Of a DNA stretch of 64,000 nucleotides, positions 10,311-23,358 are shown piece by piece. Where the stretch lies: NCBI GenBank assembly GCA_021186555.1, contig JAJKFL010000031.1, forward strand, positions 21,828,952 through 21,892,951, given 5' to 3'. The stretch is from Reticulitermes speratus. Taxonomy: Eukaryota > Arthropoda > Insecta > Blattodea > Rhinotermitidae. The stretch's first letter is position 1. Each line of letters opens with the position of its first letter. The notes below the pieces were generated by a model. It saw only the letters and a list, made by a program, of their open reading frames with translations. It ran no database searches and was not told the origin of the DNA. Made by a program: the position numbers and the translations under genes.

Positions 10311-12042
10311 GAGACGTCAGAAAAATGTTATCCTGATAGGAGGCAGGTACCGAGAAGGCATTTTCAGGGATAATACTAGAGGCTAGTAACATACGCTACC
10401 TGTCATAAATAGGGAACAATTCCTGAGCAGTCTTATCAATCATATGAAGTCAGGGCTACTTACAGGAACTATAACTTCGAAAGAAAAAACGTGAAATTTA
10501 ATTACGGTGTCTCATTCGGAAGCTGACAATTGGTCAGTAAAATAGCAGAACAATTTGTCAGACAGCGTTTATGGGCTTACAGAGAATTTTAAGACTCAAA
10601 AGACAAATCAGCATTAGCGCATCTTCAAACAGGTTGAGCTTTTGTAAAAACGATTTCAGTACCAATAGCAGGATGTCAACGAAGCTTCAGTTAATGAATT
10701 TATTATATATGTCACCTCGAGGGCTTAACTTCAAACTGATCATCAAGTTCACTGTTCATCTAAATTAGTGGGGATTTTTCTTTTTAAATTCAACCCTGAT
10801 AATACGTCAATACGTGGGTTTGAGTGGCGGAAGCAGAGTTGAAATGATTGCTTGCAGGAAGAAGCACAAAGCAGCAGGAGAAAATGCTAAATAGATTACG
10901 AAGCTAAGGCTACCAATTTTTTATATGTACTGTACGTTTGATGACAATTCGGCATCCCTCTTCCTTTATAATGAGAAACATGAATTACATAATGTCTCAC
11001 ACCGTTTTCACAACCAGCGTTGCACAACACATTATCTGTAACATACGCAATAACATTCTTGTCAGCCTTTGTTAGCTGAAGTTTACTGCAACAAGTTTCG
11101 GCCTTGGCGGTCGTCTTCACGCTGTACACAGGTGTTCGAAATCACAAACTGGGTATTCTACACTGCAAATACATTCAGTTAAATTCAACTGTGTTTACAT
11201 TTTCCTTTGCTATGAACAGTACAGGTTACCACATAGGATTATATGCACACATAAACAGGATACATTGTACATGAGAACTTAAAAAAGTTACAGTAGTTAT
11301 AGACTATGAATGATTGTACAATTAAGCATGTCTTGTGGTTTATACGTGTTGTAGATGTAAATCTGACAGAGTAATTGAAAACTGACAGCTGTAACACCTA
11401 TACTCCACAAGATAACAATTAACAGGATCATCCTTCGTTGTTGGGAGTCTTTGGGATCTCATAAAGCAAAGATCTCCCCCACATTCGGTCATCTAAAGTC
11501 ATGTATAATTTCTAGGGCCTCATTCCTCACCCCAGAAAATGTTCTTAAATTTATTAAATAATCATTAACGAATTCAAATTGGCAACTGGGGACCAAAAAT
11601 TTTAAACAGTCTACTGATAACAAACACATGTCAAATCTAAAGAGCCCTCATAAGCTGAACCTGACTCCAGGTCAAAACACATTCCACAGCTCTTCAGATT
11701 TTTTAGACAAAAGGACACGAATGCACTCTGAAACATCCACCTTCGAAATATCAGCTCTTTGTCGTGTATTGCATTCTTTCTGTCTATCCGTGTCTGAAAG
11801 AAAAGTAAATATCGTAATTTGAATCCCAGTCACTTAAGCTCTTTCCAGAGAGAAAAATATTTAACTCCAAAACAAGCGTCATATAAACAAAACGAACAAA
11901 GCTGTAATGTCAACCAAAATTACAAACTATGTAAGGACGCAAACGTCTAAAGTCCTTTACGTAAAATACATTTAATAAAACATTCGAAGTTGTGAAGGTT
12001 ACTGTCGCCTGAGATGTTACAGTCACGTTCCAGAAGTATTGT
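10311..12042. other. Non-genic stretch
   Basis: AT-rich sequence with no exon, RNA gene or repeat that I can support. Confidence 0.5.
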
Positions 12043-12316
12043 TTCTTTCTTAGTCTGACCTCTTTCTACCTATCCATTACAGGTGTAGAGGGTTATTGTT
12101 GCATCTGATCACACTCAATGACACACACACACACACACACACACTTGGTAGGACTCCTCTGACGAGGGATCGGCTCGTCGCAGAGACCTCTACCTTACAA
12201 CACACAACATTCACAAGAGACAGACCCCCATGCACCCGGTGGGATTCGCATTCGCAATCCCAGCACGCGAGCGGTCGCAGACCCACGCCTTAGACCGCAA
12301 GGCCACTGGATTCGAC
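12043..12316 (-). repeat. tRNA-derived SINE, family A
   Basis: Minus-strand copy. The head near 12,316-12,240 has CTAAGGCGTGGGTCTGCGAC and a decayed box B. The body is shared with 48,055-48,306, including the far end TTTCTTTCTTAGTCTGAC. It contains a (CA)n tract at about 12,121-12,144. Confidence 0.8.
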
Positions 12317-12757
12317 CACGTCTCAGAAGTCAATAAATATAATTTATTGCGACCGATATGAGATCCTTAGATGTCTCACCCATATTTGCGTTAGGATTTG
12401 TAAACAGAATGACCATAAATCTTTAAATGTCATCCAAATACCGCATATCAGTGTAGGCAGTTGTCGCTGCGACCAGTGTCACTATATACCAAAAACCACC
12501 TGTTAGCGGATACAGTCTTCTGTACACTTTAACTCAAACAATAAATATGATTGACTGAGTAAATAAACCGCCTGCAAATGCGATAGCAGAGAACGAACAA
12601 ATCCGAAAAACGATTAAATTACACTAAAAGAAACTCGTGTGCGGAGTAAAATGCTGAAACACTGACACTTGTGTTAAACTCTCGAAATCCATCATCTTTC
12701 ACCATCTTCAGTAAGTATAAAACATTAAATTTCAAACAGAATTAAACAGGACGCAAC

Positions 12758-12985
12758 CGCGGAGGCTCGGGTTCGATCCCGGTCAATCCATGTGGGATTT
12801 GTGGTAGACAAAGTGGCACTGGGACAGGTTTTTCCCCGAGTACTTCGGTTTTCCCCTGTCAATTTCATTCCACCGGTGCTCTATTACACGGAAAAACTAA
12901 AAAAATTAATCATCTTCATCACAGGGTTGCACAATAAGCTCAAGGCTGCGGTGCGTCCGTAGCATCTGCTGCGGGGCCCTCAAAA
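12758..12985 (+). repeat. tRNA-derived SINE, family C, 5'-truncated
   Basis: Begins close to box B (CTCGGGTTCGATCCCGG), then GACAAAGTGGCACTGGGACA and the 3' segment GGTTGCACAATAAGCTCAAG. Collinear with the minus-strand copy at 2,041-2,315. Confidence 0.75.
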
Positions 12986-14245
12986 AAACGCAAAACCTGT
13001 ATCCTCTCACACAGGTATCAGCTAGATCAACTCAATAGGGCATAACATACACCGTACTGCACTTTGACCGTGCTCTCTATATATACACGTACGGCTTGAA
13101 GCTGGACCCTATACAACGCATTTGTAAATATGGAACGGTAGGATATAATCTGGTCTTTACAGACACAAGCACAACCAGTCGAACCTCGAAAAAATTACGG
13201 CCAGTACACGGAGGCGTGTAATTACGATATGCAGAAAGGAGTTCCGCAAAACGACGACAGACATGGGCAGATGCTTTGTTTAGAGACGACAGTCACAGGT
13301 TGGACGCCAGGACAGATTTAGACAAAGTTCGTTGGTAACATGCGGAAATTGCATGTCAAAACTCTGAAGCTGGTGGCTACACGTTCCTGTGACACTCTGT
13401 GCTGTGGGCGGGTAAAGTACCGCCCTGCAAGATTCTGTTGTGTTGCCACTTTCGCCGCATAACTATAAAGGGACAAATTTCTCCGTTCAAAATGTGAGGT
13501 TTCACATATTCCACGTATGGACACTTCGGACGGCTGATATGGAAGGCGCTAGTGGCAACAAGAATCCAAATTTGGACAGGATATATGGCAGGCAGTTTGG
13601 AGCTCGCTACCAACTCACATTCGAAGCTGCCACAGTCTGTCTTAGAGCAGACTGGGATGCGGTAAAGACGGAGTACTAACGTCCGGTCTCCAACTCAAGA
13701 CCTGCCGGATGAACACTTTTGAGTGTTCAGAAATTTAGTGGTAACGCTTCTGCATTCTGCTGGTATTCCAGAACGTTAAACACAAGACCGTCATCGTAAG
13801 AACTTGGAAATTGATGATGAGGAGGAGGTGAGTGTATTGGCGAGGTACTACTGTCACCGCCAACACGGATGTCAGGTATGTGGGTTTGACGGTAGAATTT
13901 GTTCCACAAGACATCCGAATGTGTACACCGGTGGTACTAGAGACGAATAAAGGCATCGCATGATGTGCGCTTAAGTTCGCGTGCAACACGCTGAGCCTTG
14001 GCATGGAGGCGTTTCAAGAATTAAAATTAGCTAATAAAGGGCGAGAGTAAAACGACCTAACGAGCCCTTTTACGAGGAATGTGTTCTGACATTCATCTTT
14101 AAGCAAGAAGACACGTAGGTGATAAGACCTAATATGTGTGTGTGTTTTATTTAAAGACGCCGGGAACTGCTAGGATTATATGTTATATGTAGGGTTCATA
14201 TACATATATATATATATATATAAGAGAGAGAGAGAGAGAGGGTAC
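12986..14245. other. Non-genic stretch
   Basis: No supported gene. It ends in a (TA)n/(GA)n microsatellite at about 14,203-14,240. Confidence 0.5.
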
Positions 14246-14340
14246 AACGGAAATAATAGGAGAAAAACCTGTCCCGTGCCACTTTGCCTACAAACGCCAC
14301 ATGGGATACCCTGGGAAAGAAACCTGGTCTAGTGGACGAT
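14246..14340 (-). repeat. SINE family C fragment
   Basis: Contains AGAAAAACCTGTCCCGTGCC and CACATGGGATACCCTGGG, matching the inner part of the minus-strand copy at 2,041-2,315. Confidence 0.55.
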
Positions 14341-14762
14341 CGCGGAATGTGTCAGGCAGTGGCAGGACAGTGCAATGGAGGTGACGTATGGAACGTGCCG
14401 ATGGTCGAGAGTCACTGAGAGAGAAATCCAACCAATCAGCGTTCTTATGATTCCGACTGATGTCGCGATGGGTTTCAGCAAGAAGAAAAAAGCGTAAATC
14501 TGTAAGAACAGACCATTAAGATTGGACTGCTAGGCCTGCACTACTCAAGGCAAGGTCCAAGGAAGATACGGTTTCTAACCGTAGGTTCAGGTGGGTATTA
14601 GGCCGTGTGTTTAGGAGAATCAGAACACAACCAACACACATAACGGAAATCATTCAGCCTCCTGCGTAGTTAAGGACCGATTCATAAAATGTATTTTTCG
14701 CCATGAAATGGCCAGGCATGAATGAATAACGCAGTTATATGATGTTAAATTAATTAGAAAAT

Positions 14763-14830
14763 GGCTATAGCTCAGTCAGTAACAGTAACTGGCCAATCGA
14801 GATGTCGGAGTTCGATTCCCGAGACAGGCA
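14763..14830 (+). repeat. tRNA-like SINE head in host intron
   Basis: GGCTATAGCTCAGTCAGTAA resembles a tRNA 5' half with box A, and GGAGTTCGATTCCCGAGACA is a good box B. The spacing is tRNA-like, but no clean cloverleaf acceptor stem can be drawn, so I call it tRNA-derived rather than a tRNA gene. It lies 36 bp from the exon at 14,867-15,064. Confidence 0.45.
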
Positions 14831-14866
14831 AAATTTTTTTTTTCCTCCAGTGCTGACAACTTTTAC

Positions 14867-15064
14867 CTTCACTTTGTTCAGCGGTTCCATTGACGCTGTA
14901 GTTGCCGTTCGCTATGTCGGCTGCCGTATTATCGGGATTAATGCTGCTGCTCTTCACATTGGCAGTGCTGTCGGCTGTGGGTGCTGCAGTCGGTCGCTTG
15001 CGGCCTAAGTAACCTTTCTTGAACAGCACGTCCTGGCGAGGCGTTGTTATCTTAGTGTACTCCT
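14867..15064 (-). CDS. Exon of host gene (first exon seen)
   Basis: A 198-bp minus-strand exon with acceptor GTGTTCCAG before 15,064 and donor GAAG/GTAAAA after 14,867. It starts with two bases completing a codon and ends in phase 1, which joins in frame to the exon at 6,586-6,720. The peptide contains EYTKITTPRQDVLFKKGYLG followed by a Thr/Ser/Asn/Ala-rich stretch. The basic TTPRQDVLFKKGYLGRKRP block looks conserved, but I cannot place it. Upstream exons must exist because the exon starts mid-codon. Confidence 0.75.
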
Positions 15065-16570
15065 CTGGAACACCAACAAACGAAACAAACGTTAAAAAAG
15101 CGTTATGTTAGTGTACACCGCCGAAATACAAAATAAAAGGAATTCAGTTGGGTGGCCCACTGCCTCACACCTAGGACCACGTCAGACTCCTTCCTAATGA
15201 CTGCCTATTCACGACGTATAATCATCCTCTCATATAATTAATACTATACACTCTAAATTTACATCTAAAAATTATCGTAAATAAACCACGAATAAATCCT
15301 CACAACCAACAGTCGAAACGCCGAAACAAGAGCCTTAAAATATGCCACGCCTGGCCGAAATTATTTTTCGTTTCGCCATTTACAGTGACTTTACTTGCAG
15401 CATTTAATATATAATTCGCGCCTAAAACTGCGGATTCTGTTTTGTTGCACCCTGTATATAGGTCTAAAGCAGGTTATGCTGATGGAGGCTTTTCGCGGCT
15501 TTCTGCAGGTACTTTTACGCGAATTCTTGGATCATACAGACACTGCTTTAATGGCTGCAGTTCTTCTGGGGTACAATTTGATATGCATGTCGATAACTAC
15601 GCGCCACTAAATGATTTGTACGCACAATCAAGTTCAGTTTCCTTTCTTTGGACCATTCTGTACATTCAAACAAAACGTAGCCTGCCCCTGACACCTTACT
15701 TTTAAGTACTAATCAAGCACGCAAGCCAGTTACCAACCAACCAAACAACCAACCGACCGATCAACTAATCAAAAACAACTCCAAGGAGCTACGTCCTTCT
15801 TGAGAGGCTACTATCTCCTCAGCTAATCAAGAAATTCCCCGCATTTCATGGAACCCGAAGGTTCATTACCGCGTTCACAAGAGCCCGCCACCTGTCCCTA
15901 TCCTGAAATAGATGAATCGCAGCCCCCACTACTTTAGCATATACCGTGCACAATCATCGTCTTTTCTATGTTGACAGCATATAACACCTCACCCAAATAG
16001 CCAAATATATCGGCCGTACAACTATAATTAGATACATGTACACATACCTGCTACAGGAAGTGAACCACAAGCTCCCCATTCATATTTATTACTTTAAGTA
16101 CAAATCTGGCTTACATTTTGGCGACTTGTGTTTACCAGACCACAAAGTGTTTTATGTTTGTCAACCTGTCATATGTTCTAGCTGGCTACACTGCGAAAGC
16201 CGTCCTAATTATTAGCGTGTCCCTCACGATGTCACATCTAGGATCTTATTCAACCAGCACGTTTGCTTAACACGCATATGTTGTACAGGTGGCCTTGTTA
16301 CTTTGGACACATGTGCGTCCACTCCACTGCCTGCGTATGGTGTTTGGCCAAGAGATTCGCTAAGTGGAAAATTTTAGCATCTTACGTTTCAGAAACCCCC
16401 ATAAAAATATCAGTGTTCTGTATGCGCATCTAAATAATGTGCTACTTAAAAATGAATTTCATATTAAAAATTAAATTTAAATTGTCTAAAAATCACAAAT
16501 TTTCATGAAATTTCTATTTACGTGTCTATGTCACATTTGCACGAAATTGTACTAGAGTATTATTCTCTTA
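15065..16570. other. Non-genic stretch
   Basis: No exon is supported. It holds a minus-strand copy (15,782-15,880) of the dispersed repeat at 5,461-5,555. Confidence 0.5.
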
Positions 16571-16856
16571 ATAATATAAAAATACCAACAATGTACACTA
16601 CAAAATAACATATTTAAGAATTAAAGACCCAACATGTTTCGGTTAGCTGCCATCATCAGGGAACATATAACATCACGTGGAGGGGTTTTATTGACCACAA
16701 AATTAGTTAAACATATAAAAACTGTAAAATACATAGTAAGACCCTTCCATGTGACGATACATGATCCCTGAGGACGGCAGCTAACCAAGAAATGTTGGGT
16801 CTTTAATTCATGAATATGTTCTTTTTTAGTGTATATTGTTGGTATTTGTATATTAC
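16571..16856. mobile_element. Foldback (long inverted repeat) element
   Basis: Two arms of about 115 bp (16,571-16,686 and 16,740-16,856) are imperfect reverse complements, sharing ATACCAACAAT, ATTAAAGACCCAACAT, GGTTAGCTGCC and CATCAGGG-type blocks. The roughly 50-bp spacer is AT-rich. Transcribed, it would form one long hairpin. The ORF across it is an artefact. Confidence 0.8.
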
Positions 16857-19049
16857 TGTACGTACGTACGTATAGGGTCACAGCGTCTCATGAAATTATT
16901 TCTCTTTAATTTCTGACTTTTATTTAAGGAATGTTGTTGGACAGTTCGGCTGTGATTGACAAATTAAATTCTTCATTACAGTTACCGTTGTGTTTAAGTA
17001 GCAGTCATGCAGACGCAGTGGGGCTTAAGGCGAAGCTCTGCTCTCTGTTCCATGGAATCAATTACGCCTAAATACTAACTCAGATATTCATGAAAGGGAT
17101 ACTGACTTCAAATTCAGAGACAAAATTACTTTCTTGCCAATAAAGATTAGCAAACATTCACTACATCAAATATAATCCTGCGTACCCAACACTGGAAACA
17201 CTTTCAGGCACTATTTCTTTGCTGGTATGTAAACTTGTAGACTGCTGTCCTCATTGCGCTGAGTCTTCCAATAAATCTTTCAAACTCCGGAACGGCCAGA
17301 AGACGAGGCCACATCACGTGAGTAGCGCATCACGGCGTCTCGTTCGTCCGTGCAAAAGGCACTTACAGTTAAATATTACAGCAATAAGACGACAGTCTCA
17401 GATACTCAGACCTTTTACTGTACTTTACTAACTCTCTAATAAGCAAGCCCAAAGGTTGTTTACAGCTGGCATTATCAAAACTCGCAACTGTAGGTAATCT
17501 TGAGCCGGTTCGATCTACTCATATTCTAGAATACATTATTTCTGACACCCATTCCAGTATTGTCATCCCACCTCCTTATCCCTCTTCCAAGTGGCTATTT
17601 TCCAAGACATTCTAGGTAAAAATTCTGTATTTATTTTCTGTCTCCCTACTGTAATTTCAATACCCAAACACTCGTATATAACCGGCCTAAATTAAGAGGT
17701 TCCCTCCTTGCTATGTATATATAATAATCTAAATTTATAAATTCCTTCGTCCCTGTTAGGTTAGATATTATTCTGAGGATAATTCTGAAATTGACGTTAT
17801 TCCCTCAAGGAAATATATTACTTTCCACACCCACAAAAAAACCAAGTTGCAGAACTGCAAAATCATATATTATATGCCTTTGTTGTTTTGGAAACTAAAC
17901 GTGATTCTCACAGATTTTGAACTCGATAAATGTACATTGAAGTGCGTCTTCTACTCACTATTTTCAGAAAATACTAAAGCGTAGAAATTCCGTTTCCTTA
18001 CATTCTTTCGTATTTTCAATTAATCTACATTTCGACAGAATCCGTGCATATGCAAATTATACTGCGTTGTTGTTTATGATGACGACGACGACGATGTGAT
18101 GAGATGATGATGATGATGATGGGGGAGAGGAATCGCTCTCTGATCCTGGCGGAGAGCCCCTAACTACCTGTCATGACACTGTTTATTACTGAGCACTGCC
18201 AACTTACTGAACCTGTCATAACTGCTTCAGAGTTACGCCCACACTACTCAGTACTAGTTGCGTATGGCATGAGAAACATGCAGCTTGTTTGTGCTGACTT
18301 CAGTTTATACATATTTTAAAAATAAGATTGACATGAAAAAGAGCTAAAATTTGCGGCGTTTGCATATAAACCACGCAAGCCATAAAAGACGTCTTAATGT
18401 TGTACGATAATGTAACATCTGATTGAAATGTTATATTTAAAGAGCACCAAACAATAAGTGTACCAGCTTAAGCGATATCTGCTCTAACTCGCATTTCGGA
18501 GGTACTTGGTCCGGAGTGTCAACCGGCTATCACGCAGAATTGTCATTACTTATTTAAAAATTGATAATATATTTAAATAACCCACAGCGCCTTATCCTCT
18601 TCGACTCAACTTATGTAATCACTTTTACTTCTCACCTGACGCTCAGCGGTTTCCCCGATTTTGACACACCTTCGTCAGTTACTGACCTGAACAACCCAAT
18701 CGAAAAAGCAATACTGGTCTCACGTTCGAAGAAAAGAAATGTGAATACCAGCTACATAGACGATACTTATCCAGTCGATCTGTACAGTTTGAAACTTAGA
18801 AGAGTATGAACTGAAAGCATTTATAAAGAGAAGTTCAGGAGATTATTTCGATCCAAGACAAATTAACTGACACAGCTGAAAAAAAATTACAAATTGAAAG
18901 GAATTTGCCACCAGTGTTCTCGTGTACGTGGTACACGGAAGTGGTGTGTTTGTTATTCATTTATGGTTTATTGAACAAGTTTGTCAGTACACACCCACCC
19001 ACACACCCACCCACACACCCACACACACACACAAAACAGTAAAAGCTAA
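16857..19049. other. Non-genic stretch
   Basis: AT-rich, with a GAC/GAT microsatellite (about 18,076-18,122) and an ACCC/CA tract (about 18,990-19,034). No supported gene. Confidence 0.5.
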
Positions 19050-19307
19050 AGGTTTTCCCTGTCCACACCATGAAGGCTTAGAGGAAGAGAAGTTGTATGA
19101 CTCCACACGTTCTCAGCCTCAGCTTTAGATAGAGATGTGTGGTCAATATCACGTCCCGGCTACTTTACCCCCTGGAAAGAATCCAGGTACCCACTAAATA
19201 GGAACCTGAGTGGACCCCAGAGCTGGTCTTGACGTTTTAAAAAAGAGAAAAGTCTCTTGCTCCTGCCGGGATTCGAACCCCGGATCGTCCGTCCAGTAGC
19301 CTAGTAG

Positions 19308-19310
<3 letters not shown>
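19050..19310 (-). repeat. SINE family D, next to a (TA)n tract
   Basis: The minus-strand head contains GGGGTTCGAATCCCGGCAGG (strong box B). The body includes a CCTGGAAAGAATCCAGGTACC segment. It abuts (TA)n at about 19,309-19,346. Confidence 0.75.
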
Positions 19311-19350
<40 letters not shown>

Positions 19351-19682
19351 GTCTATAGAGTCGTACAGAATGACAGTGAACAGTGTCCATCCCTTACTAC
19401 CAAATTTAATCGAATTTTATCGAATACTTTCGGACACGTCCTACATAATGCGAAGAGATGCAAATAACGCAAGGTCTTACGGAAGCATCCACCTGAGAAA
19501 ATGAGGAAAAATCATGAAAACCTCAACCTAGGTGACAGTTCCAAGATGAGAAAAGATCGCCTGCCATACAAGACGACAAAGGTGTCACCTATACAATAAT
19601 ATCGAATGAACAAATGGATTAGTAAACGATCCTGTGCCACGCATTAAACTTAGGTGTCATGCCGTTGCGCTTTTATTAAACC

Positions 19683-19794
19683 AAGGTAATTATACGTTCC
19701 GAACAACACAACTTGCAAGAATAGCTTTTTATTCTAATTCTACACTAGTATATAAAGTAGTGAAGTTGTGTTGTTCCGAACGCATAATTACCTT
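19683..19794. mobile_element. Miniature inverted-repeat element
   Basis: The left arm AAGGTAATTATACGTTCCGA... (19,683-19,714) and the right arm ...CGCATAATTACCTT (19,763-19,794) are near-perfect reverse complements around a spacer of about 48 bp. Confidence 0.7.
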
Positions 19795-22686
19795 TATTCA
19801 TACATTTAAAGCGTCGTTTGAAGAATTTAAAAATGCTTTACTTTCACATTTAAAAAATATGTTCCAAAATGTACCTTCAGTAACAGACACATTTTGAACG
19901 ATACTGGCTAAGCAAGCCGGCACGCACGGATGAGTCTCCTAGGTTCGGGTACAGGAGACATGACGTCACAGCTCCACTTCGGCACAATCGATAATGACGT
20001 CTAGGAGTATGTACCCCCATGTCTGCCCGGGTCTGCTGCTCGTTAAACAAAGTTGTGTTCCTCCTATAATTAGATTTATTTTGAACAATGTCCCATCTTT
20101 CTCTACTTCCACAACGTGAGTAACTATTTAATTACTATGATATCTCCGATTTATTACGTTCACTAGTGAACGCCAAGTTTCACGGTAACTTAGAAGAATA
20201 CAGACCAGGATTGAAAAGCGAAAACGCAGTCTGTGAAACATGGCAACCCACAATGTTGATAGATACTGTGAGAGTGAGAGTGAGAGTGAGAGAGAGAGAG
20301 AGGTGTTTTATATAACTATGCAGTCAACTGCTAAGATTGATGTCGGTCGTAGATGAATGAAATATGAGTACGGAGCAATGAAAAAGAGCAATGCCATAGT
20401 TCATAGGGTATTTCATTCTTTAAATACCATAATTAATATGCATTATATATTGTCTATTTTAATGTATAGTAATTTTAATATATATATTACATATATTCTG
20501 TCCATGATACTCATAAGTGGGTTCTCGTCACCACGGCATTGGGCGTCTTCAGGTTGCGGGCGCAGAAGAACTCCTCCAGATGTGGAGGATACCTGCGATT
20601 ATAATAAATAAGCAGTTGCAGACAGCCGACAAAGGTGGCCCTCACGTTAGGAGTTCGGTAAGGGGCTGACAAATCCTCACTGTGAAAACTTACTTACGTG
20701 ATGTGTTGTTAAAAAGCTGCTGACTTGGCTGATACTTCAGAATGACGTAAACAAGTCAATGGAAAGAAATCGGTTGGACGGGCATGGACTGAATTGATGT
20801 GACTCAGGGTACAGACAACTGGCGAGCTTTTGTCAACACGGTAATGAACGGCTGGGTTCCATAAAATGCACGAATTTTTGCACTAGCTGAGTAACTATTA
20901 GATTCTCAAGGACTCTACTCCATGACAGAGAGAGAGAGAGAAGAAGAAAAAGAAGGGGGGGGGAGGGGTTCAGTGACAGGCACTACACTTACTTACTTAC
21001 TTACTTATAAAGGGGGTGGGGAGTCAGAGAAGTTTACTGTTCTCAAGGTTCCCAGGCAGTGCCCGCTCGTCCTTCTGGTAAAGGTACGCTGGTAAGATAA
21101 TACGTTGGAAAGTGAAGAAGGGAACGTGATGGGAAGTGGATTGTTGAGAGTCAGTCGGTTAAGTCTAGTAAGGGAAATAAAAAATTTTTATTGTAGAAAT
21201 TATAAGAACACATCAATATAGTGTGTGAACGAAATGAGTTCTGAATACAATACATATAGTACATACAATAACCATTATGCTTCAAAGGGTTAAGACATCT
21301 GCGGTGACATTGGAAAGATTGCTTAAGCGGTAATGCATCACTTAGAGGTCTACAGTTCGAATTTCGAAATGGCGGACCGGTATACTGTTATTACGACAAT
21401 AGTCAGTCCCACCAAACTCTGGTCTAGGGCAGACACTGCAGCAGTAAGGAAGGTCTATTCGTAGTGCCTAAGTTTCGGAGCTCACGAATAGTCTATCAAG
21501 CTGCTGAGATGTGGACAGCAGGTCCGTACTCCCCGACCGAGGGGGCAGGACTTTGACCTTTCAGTGTCGAGGAGTAAATGTATGAGATTATTAAAGACGC
21601 GGGTTAAACCAATGGTGAAATGCTGCAGCGAGACGCTGACACGGGACAGAACAAGAGGTGGTGAAACCGAGAACTTCATGGTCTTCAACTGCAGTGCACT
21701 TCTGTCGCTGTCCTGAACACCGCAGTTCTTACGGAATGTCCCGGCAAATGCAGGCTTTCTACGCGATAAATCTGCCGAGGTCGGTGCGGCGATAAAAGAA
21801 AGGCCCTGTAGATAGTCATGGTTAGAAAAACAAATAACACCGATACGTAAGACAAACTTGAGGTTGATAATATAGTTCATATTAGCACACAGAGCAGAGG
21901 AGAGACAACTTTAACAGCTGGACGAAGGCACGTATCCGAAAATAGCGTGGCATAAAAGTTGAACTTACAGAAGAAGGAGACGATGGAAAGGGGATTTTTT
22001 ACTCGCTAAAGGCGTCGGTATGTCTACTGTACTTGGACGGAGAAACGTTAGTCACCAGAACGGCTTTGAAACCCAAACATCTGCGCTTTATTGAGTACAT
22101 TCTTCCGAAGGCATACAGACAACGTATAAACGGGCTTCATCAAACAGAGCGTTACGGCTTATTCTGAAAGGTTTCACCTTTATTCTTATTTCATGTGCCC
22201 AAACAAGTTCCTTAAAACGGGCCAAATTCTTCTGAATTTAACACTCATAATCATCAATCATCGTTCTCACTCGTCACCGTATGGCATATTTTTGGTTCAT
22301 TTAATAATATTGTTTTTATTGCATTAGTTCTGTAGCGTCTACAAATGGAAAACAGCCAGAAAACTACTCATTAATTAAACAAATTGCTTTGTTTTACATA
22401 CGTAGTCAGTCGACATGCAAACAAGATAAGCCAACCACACCATCTAACTACAAAATTAACATATAGTCCTCCAGGAAATCCATGTCAATAGGATGGGAGT
22501 ACTTGATGCTTGTATATGTATAATTATTAAAAATTAGATTGAAAAATATATTAAACTATTTTAATCTAAGTTTTAATAATTATAATAGAAAAACATCAAT
22601 TACTGACATCAATATAATCTAAAATACTGATATCTTACTGCAGTATCCTATATTTCTATATTCTACATATCTGATAGTGATATATA
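19795..22686. other. Repeat-rich non-genic stretch
   Basis: Contains GA microsatellites (about 20,270-20,301 and 20,930-20,942), a dispersed repeat at 20,838-20,925, and a repeat at about 21,718-21,850 that recurs at about 38,235-38,355 (ATGTCCCGGC, GATAAA, GGTCGGTG-like blocks). No supported gene. Confidence 0.5.
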
Positions 22687-22764
22687 CAGGGCATAAACAA
22701 AAGAATGGTGCGGTTTTAATAGTGAACACTATTAAAACCGCACCATTCTTTTGTGTATGCCCTG
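22687..22764. mobile_element. 78-bp palindromic MITE, copy 1
   Basis: Almost a perfect palindrome with ends CAGGGCAT/ATGCCCTG, flanked by TA (22,685-22,686 and 22,765-22,766). A second copy of exactly 78 bp is at 51,481-51,558. The TA target suggests mobilisation by a mariner-type transposase. Confidence 0.85.
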
Positions 22765-23302
22765 TATATATATATATATATGTCTACATATCTCTTATCC
22801 TCTGTGCTCGATTCTCCCCAGGGATGGCTTCTTTAAGCCGAAATATGTAGGGCAGTGTGGTACCATGAGATAGGACAATATATGTTTGTTAACTGTAAGT
22901 GCATTTAGTTGAGATTATCTAAATAACACGATCACACGCGCTGGCAGCTTCTGATCACGATCAAAACTGAACTCATATACCTATTCATATAGGCACAGTA
23001 CATGGTCACATTTGATATCGCTCACAATGCATTTTTAGTCACCCCTTTGGTCACACTAATAAATAACGCTGGGCCCCCTGGGGTGCTTCAGCGCCTGTTT
23101 CAGACTCGCCGCTACAAGCTGCAGCACCAAATTAATCACCCCCTTTTGATTTACTGTACACGTATTTCTTGATGTTTATGTGCATAAGAAGTTTAAATGA
23201 TATTATGTCTGCAGTCATAACAATGTTAGATACAATTCCTTTTCTTGACTTCAAAGTAGTGTTTTTAGAAACGTAGGTTCCAAAATTTGTTGTCCGGAAT
23301 CT

Positions 23303-23308
23303 GTCGGT
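23303..23308. repeat. Polinton target-site duplication, left
   Basis: GTCGGT, identical to 37,365-37,370. Six bases is the duplication length known for Polinton/Maverick integration. Confidence 0.95.
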
Positions 23309-23358
23309 AGTAGTATTGGTACGCGTTTGGCCGATGATTGAGCCGACAGGAAGCGAAT

